A stretch of DNA of 64,000 nt from Coix lacryma-jobi var. lacryma-jobi. Lineage: Eukaryota; Streptophyta; Magnoliopsida; Poales; Poaceae. The position numbers and the translations under genes were made by a program. The DNA is taken from the NCBI GenBank assembly GCA_009763385.1, contig VDCT01000326.1, positions 62,001-126,000 on the forward strand. Reading direction: 5' to 3'. Within the stretch, counting starts at the first letter, position 1. Each line of letters begins with the position of its first letter. Shown piece by piece: positions 23,557 to 36,826 of the stretch. Below the pieces are notes generated by a model. The model was given only the letters and a program-made list of their open reading frames with translations, did not search any database and was not told the origin of the DNA.

Positions 23557-26500
23557 ATGAGGAAGAAGGTGGACGAGCGCATCCGCACGCTGATCGAGAA
23601 CGGCGTGCGGCAGCGGCAGCGCTCCATGTTCGTCATCGTCGGCGACAAGTCGCGTGACCAGATTGTCAACCTCAACTACATGCTCACCAAGTCCCGCGTC
23701 AAGTCGCGCCCCTCCATCCTCTGGTGCTACCGCGACAAGCTCGAGATCAGCAGGTGATGATGATGCCCTTGCGGCTGGCCGCGTCTTCCTCCACCGCCGA
23801 TGCACGCTTGCTTTACTATGGACCTGTTTGATACAAGGGCTAGTTACTAGCTAGCTAAAAATTAGCCAAAACTAGCTCTAGTGCATCCAAACCGGAGGGC
23901 TACTAGGTGACCTAATTTTTTGGCAAGTTTTCAACTATAGTTGTTAGCCAACTATAGCCAATTTGGGCTGATTTTTAGCCCTGACTAGTAACTAGCCATG
24001 TGTATCCAAACAGGCCCTATACTTACTTTCGGTTGGTGAATGAATTGGCTGAGGTGATGCGGCTTGCATTGTGCACTGTTGTATTTACTTACTTCCCTAC
24101 TTGCCCTCAATTTCATATTGTACCATAGCCACAAGAAGAAGCGCGGCAAGCAGATCAAGAAGCTCATGCAGCGGGGTCTCCTGGACCCTGAGAAGGCCGA
24201 CCCGTTCTCCCTCTTCATGGAGACCTCGGACATTTCATACTGCCTCTACAGAGACTCTGAGCGGGTCCTTGGTAACACATTCGGCATGTGCATACTGCAG
24301 GTTCTGCCTGAAACTTCTCTTCTATTCCCTTTGGTTGAGCCTGCCATCCTCGCCTTCCTTGTTGCTGAATTTTCTTTTGTTGATGCTTCAGGACTTTGAG
24401 GCGCTGACGCCTAACCTTCTTGCACGGACCATTGAGACAGTCGAGGGTGGCGGTTTGATAATCCTGCTCCTCCGCTCGCTGTCCTCGCTCACCAGCCTCT
24501 ATACAATGGTCATGGTGAGTTTCATTTCTCCTCTGCATTTCACTTGTCTTTCACCCATACACACTCAATTAAGTAAGGAACTTGATAGTTTTTTGGGGGT
24601 TACATGTTGTCTATTAAGAATGAAGAATCTCTATACCACCTACCCCATTCGTGCTGAATTAATTTTTTGAGTTGGATTCTTTCTGTGCCAACAGGATGTC
24701 CATGAAAGGTTTCGAACAGAGTCTCATACTCAAGCGGCTGCAAGGTTCAATGAGAGGTTCTTGTTGTCCATCGCATTATGCAAAGCATGTGTTGTGATGG
24801 ATGATGAATTTAACATTTTGCCGATATCATCTCACATGAAATTCATACAACCAGTTACAAACAATGAGGTATGGCGTATGGGACTATGGGTGCTTAATTC
24901 CATTTCCTTTATTGGTATGTTAAGCATTTTTCCCCTTTATAATAAGACTTCACTTTTATCCTATGATGAATGGCTCTGCTGAGTTTTCCATGCTCTGGTG
25001 AATCTCTTAGAGATTTTGTTTCTGCAATTCATATCATTTGATTCCAATGCAATCTGCATAATTTTTCATGAGCCTAGGATTCTGAGGGATTGTCGGAACG
25101 GGAGAGGGAGTTGAAAGACCTCAAGGATCAATTTCGGGAAGACTTTCCCGTTGGTCCTTTAATTGGAAAGTGCTGCACAATGGATCAGGTGCAGTTCAAT
25201 GCTAATTCCATCCAATATTTTCACAAATAAGTTTTTTTGCGCCATATGTTGAAACTTAAAGTCACTTGCAGGGTAAAGCTGTCATCAACTTTCTTGACTC
25301 TATTTTGGATAAGTCCCTGAGGAGTACGGTTGCTTTGCTTGCTGCTCGTGGACGTGGTAAATCAGCAGCCCTTGGTCTTGCCATTGCTGGAGCCATAGCA
25401 GCTGGGTAAAGCTCAACCCAATGGAAGTCAATATTTTGTCGTTTGTGCTAATCTTGGTGCTAATTGTTTAATTTCGTAGGTATTCAAATATATTTGTCAC
25501 TGCTCCAAGTCCAGAGAACTTAAAAACTCTGTTTGAATTTGTGTGCAAAGGAATAAATGCATTGGAGTACAAGGTGCTTTTCTGCTATTTGGTTTTCTTG
25601 TTAAAGTGTAGCTGTGTTCTTAACATGTGCTTTTGGATTTTTAAAGCATCTTCTTTCCTCTTTCAGGAGCATTTGCATTATGACGTGGTGAAAAGTTCCG
25701 ATCCAGAACTGAAGAAAGCAACAATTCAAATAAATGTCTATAAGCAACATCGTCAGACAATCCAGGTAATTTCTTGATTGCTTGCCAAGTCTACCATTTG
25801 TGTTTGATAGTCCCTATCCAAAGCACCCAGGATGATGCTCCATTCTGAAGCTCACTCCGCAGATAAGTTGGAAACCGACTTCAGTTATGTGCTCTAAAGA
25901 GTTTTAGTCTTCCCTTTGAAATTTAGGGGTTGGTTCCCATTTTAGAGGGCTTACATTGTATTACTTAGTCTCAAGTTTCCTCAGGGAGGTCAAACAGTAA
26001 TTACTTCTCAAGATTTTGTAAAATAGTAACTTGTTTAGATGTTGTTTAAGCAAGTGCAATGCACATATTTAACTATTGTGATGATGATCATTATGGACCA
26101 TAGTAGTGGTGTTTCTGTTATTAATTGTTAGAGAGAGGCAGAAGGCAGTTCAAGATTAAGCCTGTGCGGTTGATTGGATGGTTAGTTGTGAACATACACT
26201 GAGATGGTTCTCACAGCGCACATATGGGAGCTGGACACTGCTTAGGAATGGACGGGCTGGTCTGGTTCGGGCCCAAGAGATTGACGGTTTAGATCAGTTT
26301 GGTTTAAAGAGTTGCTACAGTGGGGTGTGGCTGCTCTTCGAAGTATACGGTTTGGTGTGGTTGTGGTTCAGATTTTGGCCCATTAACAGGTTCAGGCACT
26401 GAGTAGTAGTAACAGCCAGCCAGAGTTCAAATCCTGGCTTGCAAAAAAAAATCCCCTTGCTGTGCCTCCCCTAAAAAATAGTGGCAGGCGCCGACCTGTG

Positions 26501-29500
26501 GTAACAGCACAGTCCTACCTGGGGGTAGTGGCGGTGGTCGCCAGCCCAAGGTTACGGTGCGGCCCTATAGAGTGCAGCCAGGGTCTGAGGGTTTTTTGGG
26601 CCGATTTTGGCTGAGGACCTGAGGTTTCTTCTTAGTTCAAAACCGTGGGGGCGGTCTTTCCCCACCGATCGATTTTTTTTATTGTGCAATGTAAATTATA
26701 TTTTGTTTCATCCCAATGCAAAAATGCATCATACTTGCAAAGCTTATATTTCTCCGTCTACTTTGAATATATGCACTTATGAAGAAAACTGCTTTGCAAT
26801 TACTCACCTTGCTTAATATGACTTTACCTGGCTCTTAGAGTTGCTAATGTCTGCAGTATCTGAGACCACATGATCATGGAAAGCTTTCTCAAGTTGAGCT
26901 CCTGGTTATTGATGAAGCTGCTGCTATTCCATTGCCAATTGTTAAGTCCATGCTTGGTCCATACCTTGTTTTCCTCTCCTCCACTGTCAATGGGTATGTT
27001 TTCAGTTACTTTGTAGGCCATACTTTGTATGGTATCATGATTTAGTCATGGATGTAATCGGCCATGATGATTGTGTTGTAGGTATGAAGGTACAGGTCGA
27101 TCATTGTCTCTGAAGCTTCTCCAGCAACTAGAATCCCAAAGCCAGCCATCTGCTCAATCTAATGGATCTAATTCCAGTGAGAGTCGTTTAAATTTTTTAT
27201 TTCAGTGTACTACTTTTTGGAAGAAACACCATGTTTCTTGTTTTGCATTTATAGTGTAATACTTTTTTTTTGTCATGTAGGTAGGCTCTTTAAGAAAATT
27301 GAATTGAACGAATCTATTAGATATGCCTCTGGCGACCCTGTTGAAACCTGGCTTAATGGCTTACTTTGTTTGGACCTTGCAAACTCCATTCCAAATATCA
27401 GCAGGTGAGCATAATCCGAATACCTACTTCTTTGCTGTCCATATTTGTAGTATTTCAAACAAAGAATTATGGTTTCTTCTTAGGTTACCTCCCACAGAAA
27501 AATGTGCTCTGTATTATGTCAACCGGGACACACTTTTCTCATATCATAAGGATAGTGAGATTTTTTTACAGGTACAGATCAACAACATTCCTTTTTGCAT
27601 GTTCTGTTCATATATTTGGAAGATTAGGCCACTAATATTTAAAACAATTATAAGAATGTATTTCATCTTCCTAAATGGATACTGGTGTCATTAATATTTT
27701 CAGCGGATGATGGCACTTTATGTTGCTTCCCACTACAAAAATTCGCCTAATGACTTGCAATTAATGGCGGATGCACCAGCACATCATTTGTTTGTATTGC
27801 TTGGTATATGGACTGTGACCCTCTTGCCATTATAGCTGTTCAATATGATACTATAATTGTGCAGTAATTAATTATGTTTCCATGTTTGACAGGCCCTGTT
27901 AATCAATCCAAAAACCATCTTCCTGATATCCTGTGTGTAATCCAGGTTCTGATAACTTTCTTGAATTAATTCCTTTGGATGTTACTTCGAAATTTGCTCC
28001 TGCTTCTTCTCATTGTTGTCTTAGAGAATCAGCACTGGTTGCATCGATTCACTGCCACCGCACAGACATGGTATAAAAAGTTGCTCTAGGGCAATCACTC
28101 CACAAGTAGTCCCCACAACAAGATTAAGCAAGTAAAGAAAATAGTGCAACATGTCTTCAAGTAGCCCTATGGATAAGCCTCTGCAACCAAAATATAATAT
28201 TCAATGCGCTTGTTCTGACCCGTAAACAAGAGCTGGTTCTTCTCTCGCCTTTTTGTGCATCGAATACTCCAGTAATTTTATTCGGTATGGTTCGCTTCCA
28301 CATCAGCTTAAGGATGGGGGTGGAGCGAACCGCGGTTCTCCCCTAGTTCAACTAAATGAACTAGATATGCAAAAATGAGGAAAGAAATTGTCTAGTTAGT
28401 TCTTTAAATTGAAATGGAGGGGAACCGTGGATACCCATTTGGAGCACCATCCCCATCCATACATCAGCTCAAGGCTTGCTTTTCGCCGCCACTGGGGAAG
28501 CCTTTAGGTTCTTCAATTGTACAGCACCAGGTCACATGAACCATTGCCAGTTGCCACATATATATGCATAATATTTCTCCTATTTCTCCTAATATAGACA
28601 CCAAGTGAACCAGTACTTAGTTTTTTTAAAAGTTATATGCCATTGGCCTAGTTAACTTTTGTTTGAGTTAATTCTTTTTGTGTCACCATAAGAACAAGCA
28701 TTCTTAGCTGTTGCCTTCAGTCTAAAATATTCTAATCAAGCACCAAAGCCGCTAACAAGTTTCATATTCCACCATTATCTACACTATTCATTTTGATATT
28801 GTTCTTGAGATTAGATTTGTTTGTGGCCTATTTTAAGGTTATTAATACTATATGCGCCATGTAATACAGAAATATTATATATATGGAAGATGCAAGATTT
28901 AATTTGTATTTTCAGGTTTGTTTGGAAGGACAAATATCTCAAAAGTCAGCTATGAAAAGCCTAAGTGAGGGCCGTTCACCTTCCGGCGATCAAATACCAT
29001 GGAAATTTTGTGAACAGTTCCAAGACAATGTATTTCCAAGTCTCTCAGGAGCTCGTATCGTGCGAATTGCTGTCCATCCTAGCGCCTTGAGGGTACATTC
29101 TTTTTAAATTTATGTGATTTGGTTTTACGTATGTTGACATCATCCTATATGTCATTCTATGTTCTTTGCCTCATGTAGCTTGGGTATGGTTCAGCTGCTG
29201 TGGACCTTCTAACAAGGTACTCTTCTTTACACTGCTTCAGTTTGTATCCTTATGGCATATAGTGATTACTGGTGCTTTGCTTCTGATTCTGAATTTTACT
29301 TTTCTTTACACTGCTTTACTTTGCACCTGATATATAGGTATTATTGGTGCTTCGCTTTTGATTCTAAAGCAAACAGAACCCTTACAGTCTTAACCATTGC
29401 TGTGATGTCAAACCCCCTGATTTCCTGTATTAAATGTTTTCCAACCATAGTGGCACTTGTTCACCCATTTGCAACTTTTGTACAGAAGTATTTCTTGGAA

Positions 29501-32500
29501 ATATATTCATAATTTCTCTTTTATCTGTCACATTGTCTAAAAAAGACTGATAACTGAACTACCCAATACAACTACATTTGTTTTTATTTTATTTGACCGT
29601 GACCTTTTTCTTTTTAAATTGAAGGTACTATGAAGGGCAAATTATAAAATTTGATGACGATGAGGAGAAAACAGAAGAACCTGAAATGAATATTACTGAT
29701 GCTGCAGAGAAGGTTTGAATGGAAAGATGTTTGTACTCAATATTATGTTAAAATGTTTTCATTCTTATATATTACAGAAATTGAAAATAGCTGGAACTAA
29801 GCTTACAAAGGAACTTGGATATATTTCACATACCTTCTATTACTATTGCTAATTTATTTTTAAGTTTTGCTAACCATACAGCACTAACTAGGGAAAATTC
29901 TATTATTATGTCCACTACTATTACAGCTAAAATATTTGGTAGAAAAATGACACATGTTTTCATTTGTTTTCTACTGTATAATAGTATGGAGTATATGATT
30001 GTTTACCAGGTGGTCCAGGCGTATAGCTATCAATACATACGATATATTTGGTTGTATTCATACATAACTCAGTCGCATTCCTTTACTTTGTCCATTTTTA
30101 TGCAAGTTTCATCCTCAATTTACATATACCCTTCTGTTTGATTGTATTACCAACTATAATGTTATTATTCTTCTGCTGGCAAACAAAGGTGTAAAAAATA
30201 TTTAACATATAATAAATATGTTATCACTTGATTCTATAATACATTGGCACAGTACTTTTCCTTACTGGTATAACAACTTTTAACTTGGTATATGTTGTTT
30301 CAGGCTTCACTGCTAGAAGAGAACATAAAACCTAGAGCAGCTCTTCCGCCACTCCTTGTTCCTCTTCGTGGTCGTTGTCATGAGAAGCTCCATTATCTTG
30401 GTGTATCTTTTGGACTAACCCAAGAGCTTTTCCGCTTTTGGCGGAAGCACAACTTCTATCCGTTTTATGTTGGCCAGATTCCAGTAATGATATCTAACCA
30501 GACTTGCCATGACAGATTGACAGAACTTAGCGTTTCACCTTCTGTTGTGCTTATTGCTATTTCTTTTTTTTTCCCAGAGTGCTGTTACTGGTGAACATAC
30601 TTGTATGGTGTTGAGGCCCTTAAATAGTGATGACATTGAAGTTAGTGAATCAAACAAATGTGGTTTTTTGGATCCGTTTTATCAAGGTACTAATTTTTTG
30701 TGTTTTGTTTGATCTCATTTACATTTCTAGCTGAAGCTGCTTAGTGTGCTTTATCTCAAGTTCTGTAAAAAAATAGGTTTTAATCTACCTAATCTTAGAT
30801 GAACAGATGGTGTTTTGTTTTTCTTCTTTTGCGTAAAAGGCTTATTTTGGTGCTCTAACTAAATTTGAAAGCTATGTTCAGATTTCAGACAAAGATTCAG
30901 GCGGCTTTTGGGAACTTCTTTCCGGCATCTCAATTTTAAGCTTGCAATGAGGTATGAACTTTCAAATTATGTTAGCGCCGTAAACTTTCTGCATTCTAAT
31001 TTTTTTTGTTTTGTATATTTTCTAGTGTCTTGGCTTCGAAGATTGATTACTCAAACTGTGAGCCTTCAGAATACGATAATAATAGCATCTCGAAGTTATT
31101 GGGAGACATGATATCACCACATGACATGAAACGGCTAGAAGCATATTCGAACAATTTAGTCGATTATCATCTGGTAAGAAACACAATTATCCAATCCAGA
31201 AGATGATGTGTGTAATTTTGATGCATTTGCAGAGTATATTTTTCTTTTGTGCTGTGAAAATAACTGTCTTTTGCATCTAAAACATTAGTCCCATATTTCA
31301 ATGCATTTGGTATTCCAGATTCTGGACCTTGTACCCATCCTTGCACACCAGTATTTTTCGGAGAGGCTTCCAGTGTCATTGCATGGTGCCCAAGCTGCTG
31401 TTTTGTTCTGTATGGGTCTGCAGGACAAAGACATAGGCACTGTAAAGGTGATCTCATGTTTGATCTAAAGCACGTCCAAAGTACTTGGCATTCTCATCAA
31501 GATTTCTCACAGCTGTTCTGTAATTTATGTAATCGCAGGAAGAACTTGGGATAGAAAGGGAACAGGTTCTATCAAACTTCATCAAGACAATGAAGAAGTT
31601 GTATGGTTACCTTCATAACATTGCAGGAAAAGAAATTGAAGCAACCTTACCTCGACTGAAAGAGGTAAAAAAATCTATTAGTTTCTTTCTTGTAAATAAA
31701 TTTCAATTCTTAAAACATTGCATGCTAGCTAGTGCATTATTTGTAGTCACATGAAATTTGTATGACCATACTCTGGAACATCTTTTTTTTTCTTTTGTTT
31801 TTTTCGCAAGCTTTGTGCTTTGCTCATACTATGTTATACCCAGATTGAAATGCCCCCTCCTCTTAGCAAATCAATGGATGATGACCTTGCAGAAGCAGCC
31901 AAGGAAGTAGAGGTGAGAATTCAAACTGCCATCAATAATACATGTAATTCTGAGTTTGGTATTAAGTAACAAGGATGATCAAAGAATTCCATGAACCTTC
32001 AGGGACCCTAATTAGATGCAATTACTTGGTTGATATACTATAATAGTTAAGAGAGTAAGAGATATATTCTTTTCTTTCTTCAAGAACCCAGTGAAGAACC
32101 AGATTTTGGCTGTCTTGTGCACAAAATCGAATTGTAGCTTCAGTATAGCTACAATTGTGTATATAATTTTGATCTACTCTATCTCATATAAAGAGGCAAT
32201 CATGTCAGTTTTTTTTTTTGGCTGGTCTGTAGGCATTGATTCTATGAAACCAATCATGTAGTTTTTGTCACCTATTGACACTTCTGTAAATGCCGTGCGG
32301 GCAAAATCTCAGGAACAGAGAAGGGCCGCAATTGAAGCTCCTGTGGACCCAAAGATTCTGCAGAAGTATGCAATTGGTGACGACAATGAGATCGAGAAGG
32401 CCCTGCAGAACACCAAGGTGTCTGCAAGTGGCATTATCAGCGTGAAGTCCAACAAACCAAAGGCAGACAAGAAAGAGAAGCACAAGGAATCAGGCAAATC

Positions 32501-32555
32501 GAAAAGGAAAGGAACAGATGGTGGCAGATCTGAGTCGAAAAAGAATAGGTCCTGA
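23557..32555 (+). CDS. NAT10: RNA cytidine acetyltransferase, NAT10/Kre33 family, 1042 aa
   Basis: NAT10/Kre33/TmcA enzymes use acetyl-CoA and ATP to make N4-acetylcytidine in 18S rRNA and some tRNAs; the eukaryotic protein is nucleolar and needed for small-subunit maturation. I read 25 exons: 23557-23753, 24129-24300, 24392-24514, 24695-24868, 25078-25188, 25272-25405, 25480-25573, 25667-25765, 26857-26993, 27082-27176, 27281-27404, 27484-27571, 27704-27803, 27893-27945, 28916-29092, 29179-29216, 29625-29712, 30304-30483, 30578-30686, 30882-30951, 31026-31173, 31319-31447, 31539-31664, 31844-31912, 32262-32555 (3129 nt). Visible are the conserved MRKKVDERIR start, Walker A GRGKSAALG (about 285), Walker B VIDEAAAIPLP (about 386), the GNAT acetyl-CoA loop region RIAVHPSALRLGYGSAA (about 614-630) and a Lys-rich tail typical of nucleolar proteins. 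The last exon's acceptor at 32261 is the least certain boundary. Confidence 0.95.
23820..24017. mobile_element. MITE in intron 1 of the acetyltransferase gene
   Basis: Inverted ends GGACCTGTTTG and GGGCCTGTTTG with extended pairing (ggctagttactag / ctagtaactagcc) enclose about 198 bp. A TAT lies on each side and could be a 3-bp target duplication. It resembles the 'GGGCCTGTTTGG' MITEs common in grasses; the superfamily is uncertain. Confidence 0.65.
26385..26684 (+). mobile_element. Possible tRNA-derived SINE remnant in intron 8
   Basis: A tRNA B-box-like segment (gagttcaaatcc at 26423-26434) is followed by about 240 bases of GC-rich sequence and a closing T run (26673-26680), a layout seen in some grass SINEs. 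I could not place a clear A box or target duplication, so this is tentative. Confidence 0.3.
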
Positions 32556-33723
32556 GGTATTTCCCTTGAAGTTGGATCTGCCACACATTTGCCTTCCTGT
32601 GTTTTGGAGCTCTGGTCCAGCGAGGAAACCGCGAGGACGCTATTTATATCTGATTGAAAGAAAGGCAGGCAGTAGAGGTGGGTCTAACGACGTGGCCAAT
32701 TATGGGTTAGGACTTCTGACGAAGTTCTAATGACCTAACGTCTCTTGTTGCTTTCCACAAATTTTGATGTAATAATATTTCTTTAATTAATATAATATAT
32801 ACTCCTTTTTTTTTTGGCTGTATCCAGGGCCCTTACTGTCATCCAGGTCGTGTTTGTTGGAGAACAGAAGCAATGTACAACTTCCTAGTTTAATCAACTG
32901 TTGATGTTACTAACCTGTGCCTGATAACTATGACGCGGTTCGAGTAAGGCGAGTGGCGTTTGCGTGTGGCATATTTCCATTGTATGTAGCGGTCGTTGGT
33001 AAGCAACAACAATGCGACACCGAAGACGTGAAACTCGATCGATAATTCGTGATGCTAGTGCAACGTGTCGACCGAGCGATCGCTTGTGGCACACATGCTG
33101 CAACGTTCCTATGTTCCTGTGTCTCGAGAACAACATGCGCCATCGGGGTTTGGCTCCGCAGATGGCAATCGCCCAGAGGCCAGAGCCCCCGAGTCGACAT
33201 CACCAAATCGAAGCAGCAGTATATCCTATCTGGTCCCAGAAAGAATAAACAATAAGGACGCAACCATAACAATCGACATAATAACAAGGATAGGATATAC
33301 GATAGCAAATGACCCATGTACAGTACACCCACACAGGCCACAGTATACCACAATCCCACTTGACCACATATACACACATCTGAGGAAATGCCAACTTCTG
33401 AATAGCGCTCTCCATTCCTCTAGAAAAGCCAAAACATCTTGAAATTTGGAATGGAGGTAATAGTACATAACAGTTTGCAAGCCTTATTAGAGACAAACTA
33501 GATGAGGCTGGCTATAAGTTCCAGCCGAACATGACTTTTTTTGGAGGACTCATATGTCATAATATTTAAGACATATATATATTAGTATATTACAAGTAGA
33601 TTTGGAATTTCAATCCCAAGAAACACTGACGACATAATAATAATTAAATTAACGAAGTGACTCGGACAATCTATCCCTCTCTCCTGGAACATAGTGCTGT
33701 CCCTTGTTCCAATCCCTAGGTGC
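32556..33723. other. 3' flank of the acetyltransferase gene and spacer
   Basis: The 3' UTR of the acetyltransferase gene probably ends in the AT-rich stretch at about 32760-32810. The rest has only short frames without recognisable products. Confidence 0.5.
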
Positions 33724-34040
33724 TTAGATATCAGGAGCCGGGTCGCAGTATGATTCTTTGAAGAGGGACCAACCAACGGAGATACCCAATGTACAGAACA
33801 ACATTCCACATCTCTCATAACTTATAGTGGACATATTAGGGTCAAAAACAACAGATTTTTTAATCACTTCACCATCATAAAGAGCCTCCACTTCAACTTT
33901 GAGTTCTCCAATAAATTCCACAGAAACAACCTGTCTTGTAAGCTGAATCACACCAGCATCATTGATAGGCATTCTTGAACCTCTGGAATCTAAAAGAGAG
34001 ATCTCCATTTCAGGGATACTGGCCGTGCATGTAGAGATTC

Positions 34041-34356
34041 TGTTACCGACCTCAACCTAATCCAACTCACAAATCAAATACAACAACACAAATCTACTCT
34101 CTAGGATATTCTGGGTACATGAATTGGTAGCTGAGAGGAGGAAGAGAGGAAAAGGTAGAATCGAGCAAACGCTCGCCTCGAGCTCTCGCTCGCTGCCGCC
34201 AAGTTCAGGTTCTGGTCCTTCGACAACTCTTCCTGGTGGTGGTGCTGAGTATCTATCTTGTCTCTTCTTCTTGCTTGGCTCATAGACATGTTCTTGGTCC
34301 AGCCCATATATATTTTCATAGGCTCAGCCCATAGTATCTCTAGTAGTATCATGACA
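34041..34356 (-). repeat. 3' LTR of a non-autonomous LTR element
   Basis: 316 bp with TG...CA ends on the minus strand. It is preceded (34357 upward) by a polypurine tract, read on the minus strand as aaggaggggagaa. It is the inverted counterpart of 36509-36826. The outer flank, 34036-34040, is gattc, the reverse complement of the gaatc at 36504-36508, which identifies the two LTRs as ends of a single insertion. Confidence 0.88.
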
Positions 34357-36455
34357 TTCTCCCCTCCTTGAAACACGGCTTGTCCCCAAGCCGTTGCAAC
34401 AGAATCTGTAACAAACTTCAAACCACCGGGATCCCATGGAGCATGTTTCTCTCTAGTGTTGAATGATGTTCGGTAGACACCAACTTTGGTCAGTAATAAT
34501 CCATGTCAGTACGTTGTATTGCACTGAGAGTTTGCTAGCTGCACACGTATGTGAAAACACCAGCAGAACCTATGCTGAGAGGTTCCACCATTTGATCTGC
34601 ATTGTAGCTTGAACACCACAATTTGGCAAGGCTGGGACGTTGTGGCTTGAAACTTGAATTTGTTAACAGTTGGAATGAGATGCACAAGAATTTCTCCAAC
34701 AACAGGAACCTGAACATCCATCGGATGGTCATCATTGTGACCAAATGGCCACCATGAATGCAACACCCTGCAAATAACCAATGGCAATGATAGCAGCTTA
34801 GATGTATTTTCTATGCAATGGCCCTTGGAAGAAGATGACCGTTGATGTTGTAGGTCATGGCAAGACACAAAAGCTTCACTGCATAAAGGCCATGGAGGCT
34901 TTGGGGCTATTCTTTCTGCTGCAGGCCAAGGGATTTTCAAGTGCATAAAAATATCAGGCTCATCATGCAAAGGTGAGGACTCCAGCAGAAACCCATCACT
35001 CCAAGGTGTCTTCTCATTGTGTGGGTTAAAAGACCAATTCTCATCTACAACATAGGCATCAGTATGTCCTGTAGATGATATCCATGGAGCAACCCCCAAA
35101 GAACAGTGAATGATATGTTGTCAAACAACAGTAATTCCTGACGAAAGCACAACACTGCCCTTCTAGTATCGGCCATGAGATGGAAATAACGACTGTACTG
35201 ATTGTGCCATGGAAAATCTAACCCCACCTCTTCTGATGAACAGGTCTCCAAAATCCATGAAACAAATACTAACTGAGGGATATACTGTTTAATTTCAATC
35301 AAATGCCAAGCCTGACAATTGTCTTGATATTTGAATCCATTCCTATCCAGGCCATCAGTAAAATAAAACAATTCAGCAATAACGATCCATCTATAGCTCA
35401 ACTTGTAGCATTCCTAATTCTTTGCCTCAGCGTTAGTGCCAAGGAGCAATATGATTAGGCTACTAACAAGATAGTGGCCAACAATGTTTCTGTGAACAGT
35501 AGGCATCCATGGGGGCTTCCAGTCACGCATCAAATAAATAGATTGTTCATAATCTATGTTGCTCTCCACAGAAAGCTGGCAACAATTCCACAAGTGCTGA
35601 TCAATGATTCTGCATATTATCCAACAAAGGGTAATAGATGGTGGTGGCCATGGAAGATGCCATTCCACATAATTAGTGAAGCAATGAAACTGAGGAGTGG
35701 GATAACTCAACATCTCAACCCCTTTGTTAACAATAGCTGACAGGAAAACACTTGGAAATCTACCTTCTGAACGCACTATTGACCATGGGGGCTTCGGCAA
35801 AATCTGTTTTGAGCATGGTCTGTCATCAACTGAGAGAACACAGGGGCAGAGAGACAATACCTCAAACAACTCATGTATGCTGCTAGTGTTGATGGGCTTG
35901 AACACAGGAGTAGTCGTTAACGTTGGGGAGCTGGCCAAGGAGGCCTCAGCTGCTGGCACACGCACATCACAGCTGCGAACAAGCATACAGTACTTGGTGG
36001 GCGCTATGAGGGGATGTTCAGTGGTAGCACTTAGAGCTACAGTATCAACGTCATGGCCAGGAGCAGAGACGAAGGAAGCCACTGGCAGAGCTGGGGACGT
36101 GGTTGTTGGCTTCAACATGATAGCGTCCATGGTGCGACAAAACATCGAACACCTATTGGGCAAGAGCAGGTGAGCGGGCACGACGAATGGGATGGGCGGA
36201 CCTGCCACCGTCGGAATGAAGGCGCTGGAGGCAAACACCCCGCAGCGCACGGCGTGGCAGGAGCCGTTGGAGTTGCGGTGAATGACGACGAGGTTGGTGT
36301 GACCGACGAGGAGCGGGGCAGCACGCCAGATGGGGCTCCAGCGGCGGGAGAGCACCGCCGTGCGCGCGGCGTCCTTGATGGGGAGGCGCGACACGATGCC
36401 GCGTAGGAGCGAGTCAGGGAGACGGCTGAGGCGGTCGATGCCCCCACCGTCGGCG
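34357..36455 (-). mobile_element. LTR element interior carrying an F-box gene fragment
   Basis: The minus strand opens at 36454 with ADGGGIDRLSRLPDSLLRG and continues IVSRLPIKDAARTAVLSRRW, a clear plant F-box domain. It then reads unfamiliar Pro/Trp-rich sequence with several stops down to the polypurine tract. I see no gag, protease, integrase or reverse transcriptase motifs, so the element is non-autonomous and appears to have captured an F-box gene piece. The F-box frame continues without a break from the other half of the interior at 36827-37172 once the inversion is undone. Confidence 0.75.
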
Positions 36456-36508
36456 TAAGCGTTGAAGTTATTGATGGATCATGGCCAGAAGATGTCCCTG
36501 GACGAATC

Positions 36509-36826
36509 TATCATGATACTACTAGAGATACTATGGGCTGAGCCTATAAAAATATATATGGGCTGGACCAAGAACATGTCTATGTGCCAAGCAAGAAGAA
36601 GAGACAAGATAGATACTCAGCACCACCACCAGGAAGAGTTGTCGAAGGACCAGAACCTGAACTTGGCGGCGGCGAGCGAGAGCTCGAGGTGAGCGTTTGC
36701 TCGATTCTACCTTTTCCTCTCTTCCTCCTCCTCTCAGCTACCAATTCATGTACCCAGAATATCTAGAGAGTAGATTTGTGTTGCTGTATTTGATTTGTGA
36801 GTTGGATTAGGTTGAGGTCGGTAACA
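36509..36826 (+). repeat. 5' LTR of the same element, now inverted
   Basis: 318 bp, about 97 percent identical by eye to the reverse complement of 34041-34356. The expected TG start has become TA. Target duplication gaatc lies immediately left (36504-36508). Its orientation relative to the other LTR is opposite, which cannot arise from normal insertion and requires an inversion. Confidence 0.88.

Noticed and set aside
26423..26434. tRNA B box suggesting a tRNA gene
   Set aside because: No cloverleaf or A box could be drawn around it. At best a SINE remnant.
34041..36826. Interpretation of the inverted LTRs as retroelement self-integration or two nested elements
   Set aside because: The shared gaatc target duplication and the continuity of the host exon across 36508 and 34040 fit one normal insertion followed by an inversion, which is simpler.
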